The position numbers and the translations under genes are program-made. From positions 61,162,501 to 61,226,500 of the forward strand of contig JAKSXM010000007.1 of the NCBI GenBank assembly GCA_022575985.1: a stretch of 64,000 bases of DNA. The letters run 5' to 3'. This document shows, one piece after another, positions 37,607 through 48,079 of the stretch. A model generated the notes under the pieces. That model did no database searches and had not been told where the DNA came from. It was given only the letters and a program-made list of their open reading frames with translations. Origin of the DNA: Anagrus nilaparvatae (taxonomy: Eukaryota > Arthropoda > Insecta > Hymenoptera > Mymaridae). The first letter of the stretch is position 1. Every line of letters begins with the position of its first letter.

Positions 37607-38671
37607 ATGAATATTAAAGAAATTGAAGTTTTCAAGAAACAGGCATGTACAAATTACACATGTGACTGTTCAAACAACAAAAACAAGCCTGTTACTTTTG
37701 TATGCATAGTTTGTGGTAAATGTTACCATTCATCGTGTATTTTAAAAATTAAAGATGCTATTCATATAAAAGGTAACGCGATATGCTGCTGTGACTCTAT
37801 AGCAGATTATAATGAACAAAACATCGTAATTTTAAATAATAAGTTACTCAAAGAAAAGCAAATATCAGATAATTATTCTGCAAAAATTAAATCAATTAAA
37901 AAAATAAATATTTCTCTTATTAAAGAACTAAATGAGATACACAATAAATATAAAGATTATGATGAGTTGATTCAAAATAAAGCATATCTAAATAATGCTC
38001 TAGAAAAAATAAAAGATCTTAACGAAGAAAAGAATAAATTAGACCATACCATTAGTGACTTACAAATACAAATTAATAACACCTTCGATGATACTTCTAA
38101 CAGTAAAAATTATACCAACGATGTGTATTACTTAAAATAGCTGATAAATACTAAAAATAAATTATATACAAATATAAAAGATCAATTAGAAGACTACAGA
38201 AATAAACATCAGGAAGTGGTTAAATTATTAAACCAGTTGAACCAAACTTTAATTGAAAATAACAAACTATTAACTGAAAAAATTGAGACTTTAAAAAGTG
38301 AACTAAATAAACAACAAAATACTAAAACTATGGCATATGCAAATATTACAAAAAATAAAGTTACTAAAAATATTCCAGGTATTATTATTGAAGCTACAGA
38401 TGAGAATAATTCTGAATCAATTAAAAGTATTATACAAGGTACTATTGATCCAAGCAAAATGGGCTTAAGTATTAATAAAATTAACCAACTAAAAGGTGGA
38501 AAATTAGTAATAAAATGTAATTCAAAAGAAGATAATGAGATATTGGAAAAAGTACACTCAGGGACCTATGTTTTCATAATGGTTGCATTCGATGATAATT
38601 TAAGTAATTTCCCATGTGAGGAAAATTATTATGATAATTTAGATTCATTAAATGAAATTGACCAGCGATGA
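37607..38671 (+). pseudogene. Non-LTR retrotransposon ORF1 (PHD-like finger plus coiled coil)
   Basis: One frame throughout, broken only by a TAG at 38138. The N-terminus has a cysteine-rich finger (CTNYTCDCSNNK..., VCIVCGKCYHSSC, then CCC; residues 14-64) of the PHD-like kind found in ORF1 of CR1/Daphne-type elements. A long coiled coil follows (residues 80-250; for example KIKDLNEEKNKLDHTISDLQ), then a small folded-looking region with NQLKGGKLVIKCNSKEDNEI. ORF1 proteins of this class bind nucleic acid and assemble the retrotransposition particle. The last 20 nt overlap the start of ORF2. Confidence 0.85.
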
Positions 38672-39146
38672 AGAAGATTTTTCTAGTCATGTCATAGAAA
38701 CTGAAATTTTAGACTATAAAGCACTTGCTAGTCAATTTAGTAATAATAATAATAAAGATTTTATAATACTTCATTTAAATGTAAGAAATCTTAATGCAAA
38801 TATTGAAAATTTAGAGATTTTTTTAAGTAAATTAAATAAAGCTCCATATGTTATTGTTTGCTCTGAGACATAGTTTCTCTCATGTCCTCAATACCATAAC
38901 CTTAATAATTATGTTATGTATTACAACAATTCACAGAAAAATAAAGCTGATAGTACAGTTATTATTGTTAAAAATGGCATAAAACATAGTTCAATAATTG
39001 AGACAACTAATAACGTTAAATTTTTGAGTGTTATAATTCAATTTAAAAATATTAATTTAAAAATCACTTCTACTTATAGATGCTTCAAATTGAAAGTACA
39101 TCCCTATATTGACTCAGTTAATAAATTTTTAAAAGTTAATATGTTC
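38652..39146 (+). pseudogene. Non-LTR retrotransposon ORF2, endonuclease N-terminus
   Basis: Starts ATGAAATTGACC inside the end of ORF1, in another frame. Reads FIILHLNVRNLNANIENLEI and YVIVCSET (the start of an AP-endonuclease domain, with the catalytic Glu of the SET motif), an in-frame TAG at 38871, then ADSTVIIVKNGIKH and IYFK-like strands to about 39146. There the frame is cut by an unrelated repeat array; the rest of endonuclease and the RT are missing. It is similar in kind to, but clearly diverged from, the 32-37 kb element, so it is a different family inserted head-to-tail. Confidence 0.85.
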
Positions 39147-39625
39147 TAAAAACGAATTTCAAGTAAGAATTTACCTATAACCCTTAGTTTTTGTTCCAGC
39201 TACCCTATAGTTACCCTCAAAGCTTCCTCTGGTGGACTTTAGAAGGTAACTAGGCTAGCTGGGACAAAAACTATGGATGGTGGATAAATTCTGACTTAAA
39301 ATTCGTTTTTAGAACATCAAAAAACGTAAGTAAGATACTTTAATTTATAACTTTTGCACAAAGTAAAATATTCACCTTCTGGCGCAGTTTAGAGGGTGAT
39401 TGGGGTAGCTGGGGCAAAAACTAAGGGTGATAGGTAAATTCTGACTTGAAATTCGTTTTTAGAACATCAAAATACGTAAATAAGGTACTTTTATTTTTAA
39501 CATTTGGACATAGTAAAACATTTGCTTTTTGGGGCGGTTTAGAGGGTGGATGGGGGTAGCTGGGGCAAAATCTGAGGGTGTAGGCTAAATTCTGACTTCA
39601 GATTCGATTTTAGGACATCGAAAAA
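39143..39625. repeat. Repeat array: one inverted and three direct ~150-bp units
   Basis: Three direct units carry GTAGCTGGGGCAAAAACTAA-like text followed by TAAATTCTGACTTGAAATTC and GTTTTTAGAACATC (about 39254-39316, 39404-39470, 39555-39620; period about 150 bp). A fourth copy at 39143-39205 is in the opposite orientation. The array truncates the retrotransposon at its left and abuts the R1-clade fragment at its right. Confidence 0.8.
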
Positions 39626-39639
39626 CTTACCTGTAGGTA

Positions 39640-40650
39640 GCGCGGTCGCCGGTTCTGCCCAGATTCTTACTGGATAAACACACTATAAACCCCCCTGCAC
39701 TTGTTTGCCCCAAACTGGAACTCCCTTTTCAGGTATAACTTCAGTTTGGGACGCGCAGCCTAGGCAACTGGCCACCGCCTTCCCCCAGCCTAGTGACAGG
39801 AGAGCTTTCTACGATAAAAAGCCCTCCTCCTTTTTCTTCAACAAGGTAGCCCTTACGTACTCTGCTACTTTGTTCCAATTTTCAGAACTCCGTAGCATTT
39901 CCACCACCGTCTCTGGCCTCCAAATCGGGAAGGGCGGGCGAAAAGTAGTCCTTTAGTACGTTACCCAAATATCTGGGTATCCGGAAATCGTACTCGAGAG
40001 ACCGGATCATGTCATCCCACCTGGCCGAGTTGAAAGCAATTTTGACGTCCAGCGTTACAAGAAGGACGTCTTTGCGAATGGCAGGCCGCTTTTTCCTCTT
40101 AGCCTCTACGGTATCCACGACACGCCGGATGGCGTCTATTGTGGAATGTCCTTCACGAAATCCATGCTGTTCCTCGGAATGGCCACCGCCCTCCTCGATG
40201 GCTCTTCTCAGCCTTGCCCGGAGCATGCTCTCCATCACCTTTCCAATGGTATTTAGCATGCACAAGGGTCTGTAAGATGATGGAGAGTCCGGGGCTCCAC
40301 CTTTACTCTTGTTCAAGAGCACGAGACGTGCCACCTTCCACTGCTTTGGGAACACTCCTGCCACCAAGCATGCATTAAATATGCTTAACAGGATACCCGG
40401 GATTATTTTGACCGCTCGTTTAAGCACTTCCGCTGATATCCCGTCCGGCCCCGGCGCCTTGGCATTTTTCATGGCCTTGACGGCCTTGACCATCTCGTCC
40501 TCACTGAATAGCGGCACTTCCTCCCTGGGTATCGCCGCTACCGGGTTTTCCTGTATGGGCCGCTCAGGGAAGAGAGCGCCGATGATTCGTTCGGTCGAAA
40601 CCGCATCCATCATGTTGTCAGACCCCCGGTTCAACTTTCTCATTACGACT
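39640..40650 (-). pseudogene. R1-clade non-LTR retrotransposon ORF2, internally deleted
   Basis: On the minus strand, 40643-39882 is open for 253 codons and encodes the RT N-terminal half: EDEMVKAVKAMKNAKAPGPD, GISAEVLKRAV, PKQWKVARLVLLNKSKG, YRPLCMLNTIGKVMESML, EEQHGFREGHSTIDAI, VTLDVKIAFNSARWDDMI (canonical motif has KNAFN). After LKDYF the frame jumps to sequence near the C-terminus of the same kind of protein; in another frame this reads ENWNKVAEYVRATLLKKKEE (about 39900-39840). So the palm with the FADD motif, the thumb and the zinc region are deleted. A 3' untranslated tail with GGGGGGTTTATAGTGTG follows. GC content is far above the neighbourhood. Confidence 0.88.
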
Positions 40651-41736
40651 TTGTAACCAAGACCCCAGAGGTCTTTGTTTACATCCTCGCGTAATGAACG
40701 CAGGCATCGAGCCTTGCAAATATTATTAATTATTAATATAATTATTATTATATTATTAATATTATGAATTATTTATAATATTATTTATTCTCACCGAATC
40801 GTTGAGCAAAAACATATCTAAATTGATTTATTTTTTAAAATACATTAATTTAATTATTTAACTGAATTGTCTGTGAAGTCGTAAAAAATTTCCAAAAAAA
40901 AAAAAATAATAAAAAAAATAATAATTTTTGTTAAATTATAATACTCCAATTAAGTGTATTTAAATTTTATTTATGTTGGTGCTTTCTAATTTTCCAAGCA
41001 CTAATTTAGTGTTTTATAAAGCACCTGATAATAACAGAAAATTTGTAATGCACCGAATATATATCTTTTGTATACTGTAATGCTCAAAAATTTTTTATTG
41101 TTATTTGTAAACTACCAAATTTAAGAATGGAACATTAAAAAGCGCTGAAGTCGCTTTTGGAGTTTTATAAAGCACCGTCTAGCCATTTGGTGGTTTGCAA
41201 AAGGAAATTTGGTGGCTTTGGTTTGAGAATCTATGCATAAGCATAAAACATCATAAAGCATTTTGGTAATAGCATAAGCGTAAAAAGCAGCTGAAACTCA
41301 GAATTTAAATTATAAGTAAAATATTTTATTTAAATCCTTGACTGTTTTAAAGAGAAAAAAATTTTAAAAAGAGTATATTTTCAAACTTGGCATACTCATA
41401 TAATATAATAATAGCTACATTTAAAACTGATTCATGTTAAATAATGATAATTGTAATTTAAGAAACATGACATGAGATTTTATAAAGTGTATTATTATGT
41501 GATAAATACCTTAAAATTGACAATATTAGAAATAAAAACTGTCAAAATTATAAAAACTGTCTTGATTGCTGAAGAGCCGTTAAAATATTGAAATACAAAA
41601 AATACCTTCAAAACTAAAGAATCACTACGTTTAAATTAACACCGCTCGAGAAATAAAATCAGTTTATTTTTGGGACGTAATCTTGGCCAAGAATCTCAAC
41701 TTCTTCGAACGTTTTATTTCTTCGAACTTTTTAAAA
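40651..41736. other. AT-rich spacer, nothing recognised
   Basis: A simple AT-rich tract (ATTATTAATATTA units, 40715-40785) is followed by 40975-41290, where TTTTATAAAGCACC-like text recurs three times in loosely repeated context. No gene. Confidence 0.5.
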
Positions 41737-41885
41737 CTGTCAAATAGCTATTTTTCAAACAAAGTATTGGTTTTAACTTCGCATACAGATATTATTCAAA
41801 AATCCCATATTATGTACCGTGATTCAAAAAATAGTAAGGGCAAAAAGGCGTCCCGTACAGGCTAAAAAATAATCTTTTGCCCTAG
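41737..41885. repeat. P450-flanking repeat, left copy
   Basis: Contains CAAATAGCTATTTTTCAAAC, later GGGCAAAAAGGCGTCCCGTA and the self-inverse end CTTTTGCCCT. A related unit in the same order and orientation lies downstream of the P450 gene at 44401-44515. The 47-bp segment from AGGGCAAAAAG to CTTTTGCCCT is an imperfect palindrome. Confidence 0.7.
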
Positions 41886-42199
41886 ATTTATTTAAATATA
41901 CTGTTTTGCCTCCCCAAAAAATTTTTCGAAAACCCGCGTATGGGTATGGGTCTTATTGCAAAATTTTGAGATAAAAGGGTACAAAGATAAGTAAATATTA
42001 CGTTAGTCTTATGGGGGAAAATTCCGGATGTTAATTATTTTTCCTGTCAAATGTGGATTCCCCAATGCAGGTAGTGATAAATTGAAAGTTCAAAGCTTAA
42101 AGCATTTATTGATACATTCCGAATATGAGATATACGTGAGAAATTTCGAGAAATTAAACGAAGAAATTTTTATAACGCAGTTTTAGCAGCAGGGACGCC

Positions 42200-42672
42200 A
42201 ATTAAAAGATATTAATCATTAAATTTGTGAATAATATTTAAAAAAATTAATTTTTTGCCAGCCCGGGCGTAAAATGCGGGCGTAAAATTTTTTGTGAAAT
42301 TTCAGCACGCGTTTTAAACCCAAGCCTGTTTAAACCTAGTAGGGCAAAAAATAGTTAATAGTAAGCACCATAGATGAAATACTTTAGGCTTCGTCGAGCA
42401 CTCGTGCTACTGCTCACGCTAGTATCTAAACTTTTGCGCCCTTGATAGTTAATATACTATTTTGAGTTTACTAAGTATTTTTGGTATCATATAAATAGTT
42501 AAATTAATATTATTTTTTAGATTCAAGGTCAGAGCGTCGTTAAATGTAGATAAAAAGTTCAATAGATATAACCTTATATTTTACTACGTAACACAAATAA
42601 GCATGAATGAATAATAATATATAAGAATAAATGCAAGTGAGTATATTACGTAGTATTAATATAGTAACAAAA
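42200..42672 (+). promoter_or_regulatory. P450 upstream region, no clear promoter element
   Basis: AT-rich upstream DNA with an in-frame upstream ATG at 42631 and an ATATAAGA tract at about 42619 that may just reflect composition. 42335-42360 repeats AGGGCAAAAAATAGTTAA, akin to the flanking repeat. No regulatory site can be firmly named. Confidence 0.3.
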
Positions 42673-44196
42673 ATGGAAACATTGTATTTTTTGATATCAG
42701 TTTTACTTATTATTTTAATATATATTTATCATCTGGCTACCAAAAATGTTTGGAAAAAACAAAAAATTCCATATTTACCAAATAAATTGCCTATTTTTGG
42801 ACATGTTTTACAAGCATTTCTATGTAAAAAAAGTATGCCAATGATTTGCGATGAAATTTATAATAAGTGTCGTTCTGATAAATCAAGTATGTGTGGATTT
42901 TATTTCATGAATAAGCCTTCAGTGTTAATTTCTGATCCAAATTTGGTAAAATCAATTTTTGTTAATAATTTCTCAAGTTTTCAAGTGAATGGTATGATTT
43001 TGGATGGAAAATTAGATCCTGTTTTGATCAAAAATCCATTTTTTTGCAATGGAGAAGCATGGAAAGAAGCAAGAATAAAAATAATTAGCCATTTTACTGG
43101 AAAAAAATTTAAATATTTATTTGACATAGTTAACAATGTTTGTACAAAAATGGAAAATTACGTAAGACGTAAAATCACTGCAGAAGAAATGAACAATTTT
43201 TCAGAATTTGAATTAAAAGAACTGTTTTCAAAATACACTGGTGAAATTGTTGCCAATGCTGCATTTGGAATCGAAGGACAAAGTTTCGATGATAACCCAC
43301 ATCCTAAGTCCTTTACTGAAGTAGCAAAAACATTATTTGATCCTACGCCGTTTCAAGGATTTTGTCAATTAATACGATTTTATTTACCCGATCTTGCAAA
43401 TATCTTAAAAATAAGTTTTATGACCAAGGAAGTTGATCAACACTTTAGAGGAACGCTTCAAGCAATAATTAAAGAAAGACAAGAAAAAAATCACCAAGCT
43501 AATGATTATTTACAATTTGTTATCGACCAGTACAAAGAAACAATGGATATGGAAAATATTATGGCAGACATAATATCGTTTTATGGAGATGTTTATGAAA
43601 CCTCTAGTTTGACATTGAGTTATTTATTTTATAACCTTGCAAATAATAAAAATATTCAAGATAAGCTTAGAAGTGAAATAAAAACATTTTTAAAAGATAA
43701 TAACAATGTTGTGACATATGAAAATATTAAAAATATAAGCTATTTAGACAAAGTAATATCTGAGTCCATGAGATTAAGACCAGCAGTTGGTTTTTACATG
43801 AAAGTTTGCACGGAAGAAATAACATTGGAAGGGTGTGATGGATTATCTTGTAAAATGAAACCTGGAAATATGGCTTTTATTTCAGCAACTTCGCTTCACA
43901 AGGATGAACGATATTGGTCGAGTCCAGAAACCTTTAGTCCTGAAAGGTTTGAAACTGAAAATCGGGAAATTAATAAAGATAAAGCAACATTTTTACCTTT
44001 TGGTGAAGGTCCCAGAGTTTGTGTTGGACAAAGGTTGGCCTTTATGTTAATGAAATTATTGATAATACGATTAATTAATAATTTCATAGTGGAGCCATCT
44101 CCAAAAACTCAAAATATTACAATCGACCCTACCTCTTCGATCGCAGTTTTAATTTACCCTAAAGATGGTATATGGTTAAGATTCAAACTCTTATAA
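42673..44196 (+). CDS. Cytochrome P450 monooxygenase (CYP3-clan-like), single exon
   Basis: Intact haem-thiolate monooxygenase, expected to be an endoplasmic-reticulum-anchored enzyme oxidising lipophilic substrates (xenobiotics or endogenous lipids) with electrons from P450 reductase. Starting at 42673 (AAAATGG context) gives 507 residues, the normal insect length, and puts the membrane anchor ETLYFLISVLLIILIYIY at the very N-terminus; the upstream ATG at 42631 would add 14 residues. Motifs (507-residue numbering): proline-rich hinge IPYLPNKLPIFGH (30-42), helix C WKEAR, helix I DVYETSS (306-312, where the usual AG is DV), ExxR ESMR (364-367), SPETFSPERF, haem loop FGEGPRVCVG with Cys450. 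No intron is present. Related repeats lie on both sides. The substrate cannot be told from sequence. Confidence 0.93.
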   Translation: METLYFLISVLLIILIYIYHLATKNVWKKQKIPYLPNKLPIFGHVLQAFLCKKSMPMICDEIYNKCRSDKSSMCGFYFMNKPSVLISDPNLVKSIFVNNFSSFQVNGMILDGKLDPVLIKNPFFCNGEAWKEARIKIISHFTGKKFKYLFDIVNNVCTKMENYVRRKITAEEMNNFSEFELKELFSKYTGEIVANAAFGIEGQSFDDNPHPKSFTEVAKTLFDPTPFQGFCQLIRFYLPDLANILKISFMTKEVDQHFRGTLQAIIKERQEKNHQANDYLQFVIDQYKETMDMENIMADIISFYGDVYETSSLTLSYLFYNLANNKNIQDKLRSEIKTFLKDNNNVVTYENIKNISYLDKVISESMRLRPAVGFYMKVCTEEITLEGCDGLSCKMKPGNMAFISATSLHKDERYWSSPETFSPERFETENREINKDKATFLPFGEGPRVCVGQRLAFMLMKLLIIRLINNFIVEPSPKTQNITIDPTSSIAVLIYPKDGIWLRFKLL

Positions 44197-44400
44197 AATT
44201 ATAAGTTTTAGACTCTAATTTAACTCTAAAAATTAATTTTGCTTGACTTTTAGTCAAGTTTTATAATTTTGATCAGAATTTAAAATCATTTGCTCATCAA
44301 ACCGAATCAAAATATTTGGTCCCCGCATAATTCAATAGACAGTATCTGCAAAAAATTGTAATAAAAAAATTAAAAATGACTAATTAGCACATAAAATGCT

Positions 44401-44515
44401 ATGTCGAAAACTAAATAGCTATTTTTTAAACAAGGTTCAACATAGTTTTGCATATAAAGGACAAAAAAACGTCCCATCCAGGTTAAAAAATAGCCTTTTT
44501 GCCCTAAATATGTAA
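44401..44515. repeat. P450-flanking repeat, right copy
   Basis: Carries TAAATAGCTATTTTTTAAAC, then ACGTCCCATCCAGGTTAAAA and CTTTTTGCCCTAAAT, the same blocks in the same order as 41737-41885 but with a shorter middle part. Confidence 0.7.
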
Positions 44516-45079
44516 AAACTAATTTGTTACATAATTTATTTGTCAATGTGCTTAACTTGAAATTTCTAATAATCTACTTCACCTTTAGAAATTTTTTATT
44601 AAATTTTTTGTTTTTATTACTATTTTAATATTAGTAATTTTCTATTTTGTTGTTAAAATATACAAAATTTTTAAAAAATAAGTAAAGGAATCAAGATTTA
44701 GATAGCATATATAAATTAATTAATTTAGATTGTATATAAATAAATCAGTTGTAATTATTTTCTGTTTGTAATTTATATTTATGATACCCAAAATAATTTA
44801 GATGCATTAAAAAATAAATTAAAAAAAAAAACAGTAAATAACTTAATTTATAGCGAGTAATAACTACCTACTTTTACTCCTTAAGAAATAAAAAAAAGCC
44901 CTATTTTTTAGAATCACGTAAGTCATAAATTTCAAAAGAAAATTTTATTTTTATTTTTATTTTAAATTGACATCAGCAAAAAGAATTTTTATTTTGTAAT
45001 TTGTTAAAAAAAAACAGAAACAAAAATAAAATATTTTATAAAGTTTTATACGCGTATCAAAAAAGAAACACTAAATATA
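44516..45079. other. AT-rich spacer, nothing recognised
   Basis: No gene or repeat partner supported. Confidence 0.5.
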
Positions 45080-45279
45080 CACTGAGAAAAAATGTAGAGG
45101 AAAATGTACATTTGCAACTGGAAGATTTTACTATTAATTTTAGTAAAGTTATCCGAAGAATTGGAAATAGTACATTTTACTATAATTAAGGGTAATTTTT
45201 CTTGAGTAAAATTTTCTACAAAATATTATTATACTCTCACTCTCTCACATGTGTATAACTTTTATTTTTTTTATTTTTT

Positions 45280-45313
<34 letters not shown>

Positions 45314-45583
45314 CAATTTTTTTTTATATATTTTTTTGAATACATTATATTTTATAATTTATACAATTTTGGTTCTTTATATAGTATCTGAAATCAAATT
45401 TTGTCACTTGCGAGAAAAAATATGTAAAATAAATTCTACTAAAATTAAGGGTAATTTTTTTTTCCTTTACGGGTAGTTTATAAAATACATGTTGGTAAAA
45501 AATAACATAAAACGCCATTTTGACAACTTCAAATTATTTTACTAATCAAAAGGGTAATTTTTACCAATACAATTTTGTGAGTG
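45080..45583. mobile_element. TA-flanked MITE (~0.5 kb) with long poly-T
   Basis: Left end CACTGAGAAAAAATGTA and right end TACAATTTTGTGAGTG are inverted, each with TA outside (45078-45079, 45584-45585). Inside, TAATTAAGGGTAATTTTTCT recurs as AAAATTAAGGGTAATTTTTT and GGGTAATTTTTACC, separated by a T-run of over 30 at about 45283-45314. Confidence 0.7.
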
Positions 45584-47763
45584 TATATATGTATATGTTA
45601 GCCTATCGGTTTATTGTAAAAAAGGGTTTGGAGTTTTTATTGCAGAGTTAAAGTAGGTGTCATTTACTAAATAATAAAAGAATCCTAAAATAAAAGCACA
45701 TATAATCACTCTTAATTACTACCACCGAGCACATAAAAATAAAAACGTTTTTTATGGACCGAAAATTCACTCTAAAAGAGACCATTTATTTTATGGCAAC
45801 TTGTAGGAGTGGTTAAATGAACTAAACTTTTGAGAATCTTATTTTTTTGGTATTTCATAGTTCAACTAAATGAAAATCCAATTAACTTTTTAAAATAACT
45901 GAAAGGCTAATATATATTATATTATTATTATGTTTTATATATAATTTTACTACTTCATGATAGGTATAATATAAAAACACTTAAAAAAGTAGTTGCATAG
46001 TCACCAAATTTATGAGTTAGTTTATATTATTATATGAAACAGCAATACTGAGTTGATACTTTAAAACAAGCTGTGTACATATATGACTTCGTTTTTGACT
46101 TTTTATAATTCCAAATTGTAAATTTAATTTCTTGTTGATAAAAATGTCCCAGAATCCTATCAGGTTTACAATCTCTTGAGTTCAAAAAAGTCCGCGGACT
46201 ACTGCGTAACCAAATAGGACACGTTTTCTTATCATTGACGCAGAAAAGTTTTATAAAGAGCAGAAACAAAGAATACGCTAGATCGTAATTTACCTATGTA
46301 AGGGTGAACCTTATTTTATCTAGCCACATGCATATTTCTATACAGTTCTGCCGGAGATTTTCAGCTCAGTTTCGTAGATTTTTTTTAACCTTATCGATGA
46401 AATTTTATATCATAATTATTTTTTATGGCTTGCTAAGCATAAGTGCTCAAATTAATATCCGATAGATTGACCTATAAGGTAAATGTCGATTTAGGGTATT
46501 CTTTATTTATGGAAAAGGTCCGTATATTCTTCTATATCAGTGGCGAGAAAACAAGTCTTTTTCAGCGTCATTGACCGCAGAAAAAATGTTTCAAGCTAAC
46601 TTTTATGAAATTAGAAAAGTTAACTAAAAGGCTTTTCTGACTATCATAAGCCACTTTAAAAATTTAGTGATTCCATTTGAAACCCTCTCATTGTTACAAG
46701 TTAATTAAAAAAACAAAGTTCATGGGTTTGTATGTAGTGTGCAAAGGGATTAAAATTTTTATTTTAATTTTCTATTTTGAAAAATCTGAGGTTGGATCAA
46801 CAATAATTTGTAGACTGTTTTCTACCTTAAAACAGAGCTTTTTCTCTTTTCTTGTAAATTAAAAGTTATTAATACTAAAGCTTCACTTTATTCCATTTTT
46901 AACTAGAATTGTCGATATTTTTACTGAAATATACAAGAAAGATTCGAAGGATAAATTTTTTATTTAGAAACTTTTTTATAAATACCTATTTATAAATTAA
47001 ACGTAATTAAAATCTACTCATGTAAGCAGTAATAAATTGTTAGAAAAGTAAAAAATAATTCCATATGTATATGAAAACATTGTTTTAATAAGAAATTAAT
47101 TTTAACAGATAATTATATAAAGTTTCTTGGGTATTTAATTTTATTGCATGTCACGCTTTATCACTTAATTATGCAATTTTACTATCTCATAAAAAAATTT
47201 TTATAGTTTTTTTTTTTTGTTAGGTTTATAATCATTTAAAAAAATATAAGTTGATACTATTAAAAAGAATTAAAATCATGAATAAAAAAAATTTAATAAG
47301 TTAGAATAATAAAATTTATTATTTAGAAAGTAAATATACTTAACTTGCTTAGTTATTATTTAATAATTCTTTAAGTATCAAAAAAAATTACCTGCATTAA
47401 AAATTGAAATAAAAAATTCGATTTCATGAAACCAAATTCCTTTAATGGTAGTGTACCACTGAAAAAAAAATCTTTTAAGACCCTTAGAAAATTATAATTG
47501 CTCCAGACTGTAGTTCTTGCCGCTAACTGTATAAAAATTTATTTGGTTTTCTAGTAATTTTATAAGACGCCTATGGTAAAAAATAAAATAAAATAAAAGC
47601 AGCAGAATTTCTGGGATCTGAATAGTTTCGTTTGTCAGCAGATGAAAATTTTCGGAAATTCTTATCCGATTTTCGAGTTTCTCAGCAAATTCTTATATAA
47701 ATCTGCTTTTCAGGTAGATCTTAAAATATTTTCCATAGACTTATAACTGGTTTGGGTTTTAAC
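45584..47763. other. AT-rich spacer with one element end
   Basis: 45800-45917 matches the right end of the family 2 element (AATCTTATTTTTTTGGTATT, then TTTTTAAAATAACTGAAAGG, with ATATAT outside). The rest holds no supported gene; frames at 46030-46269 (-) and 46677-46862 (+) are not recognisable. Confidence 0.5.
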
Positions 47764-48079
47764 ACAACCAACAAGCATGAGATATTTTGACTTATAAAAG
47801 CTTTAACTTACATTATTGTAAGGTGCCAGGAATTCTGGCAGAAATCTGGCTAGTTTCCAGAAACTCTGTTACTTTTATGTTATTTTAATATGGGACATGT
47901 TCGTAGGGCTGGGTACTTGAAAAAAGACCTAAATACAAGGGGAAAAGGGTGAAAAAGTGACGTTTTTTAGGAGAGAGGGAGTAAAATGAACTTATTGCTA
48001 GAATGATTTCGAATCAAGGACTTAGGGAATATAAAATATAAACTGTTATAAGTCAACATGTCCCATACTCGTTGGTTGA
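47764..48079. mobile_element. Foldback-like element (~315 bp), family 5 relative
   Basis: CAACCAACAAGCATGAGATA...TTTTGACTTATAA at 47764-47800 is inverted at 48047-48079 (TTATAAGTCAACATGTCCCA, ATACTCGTTGGTTG). A third, direct relative of the left arm is at 49345-49400 next to the satellite-bearing element. Confidence 0.6.

Noticed and set aside
38209..38457. Minus-strand open frame in the retrotransposon ORF1
   Set aside because: Antisense shadow of the coiled-coil portion of ORF1.
40009..40656. Plus-strand open frames opposite the R1-clade RT fragment
   Set aside because: Antisense shadows of a G/C-rich minus-strand coding fragment whose RT motifs are unmistakable.
42631..42672. Upstream in-frame ATG as the P450 start
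   Set aside because: It would put 14 polar/neutral residues before the membrane anchor and exceed usual length; the ATG at 42673 has the better context. It cannot be fully excluded.
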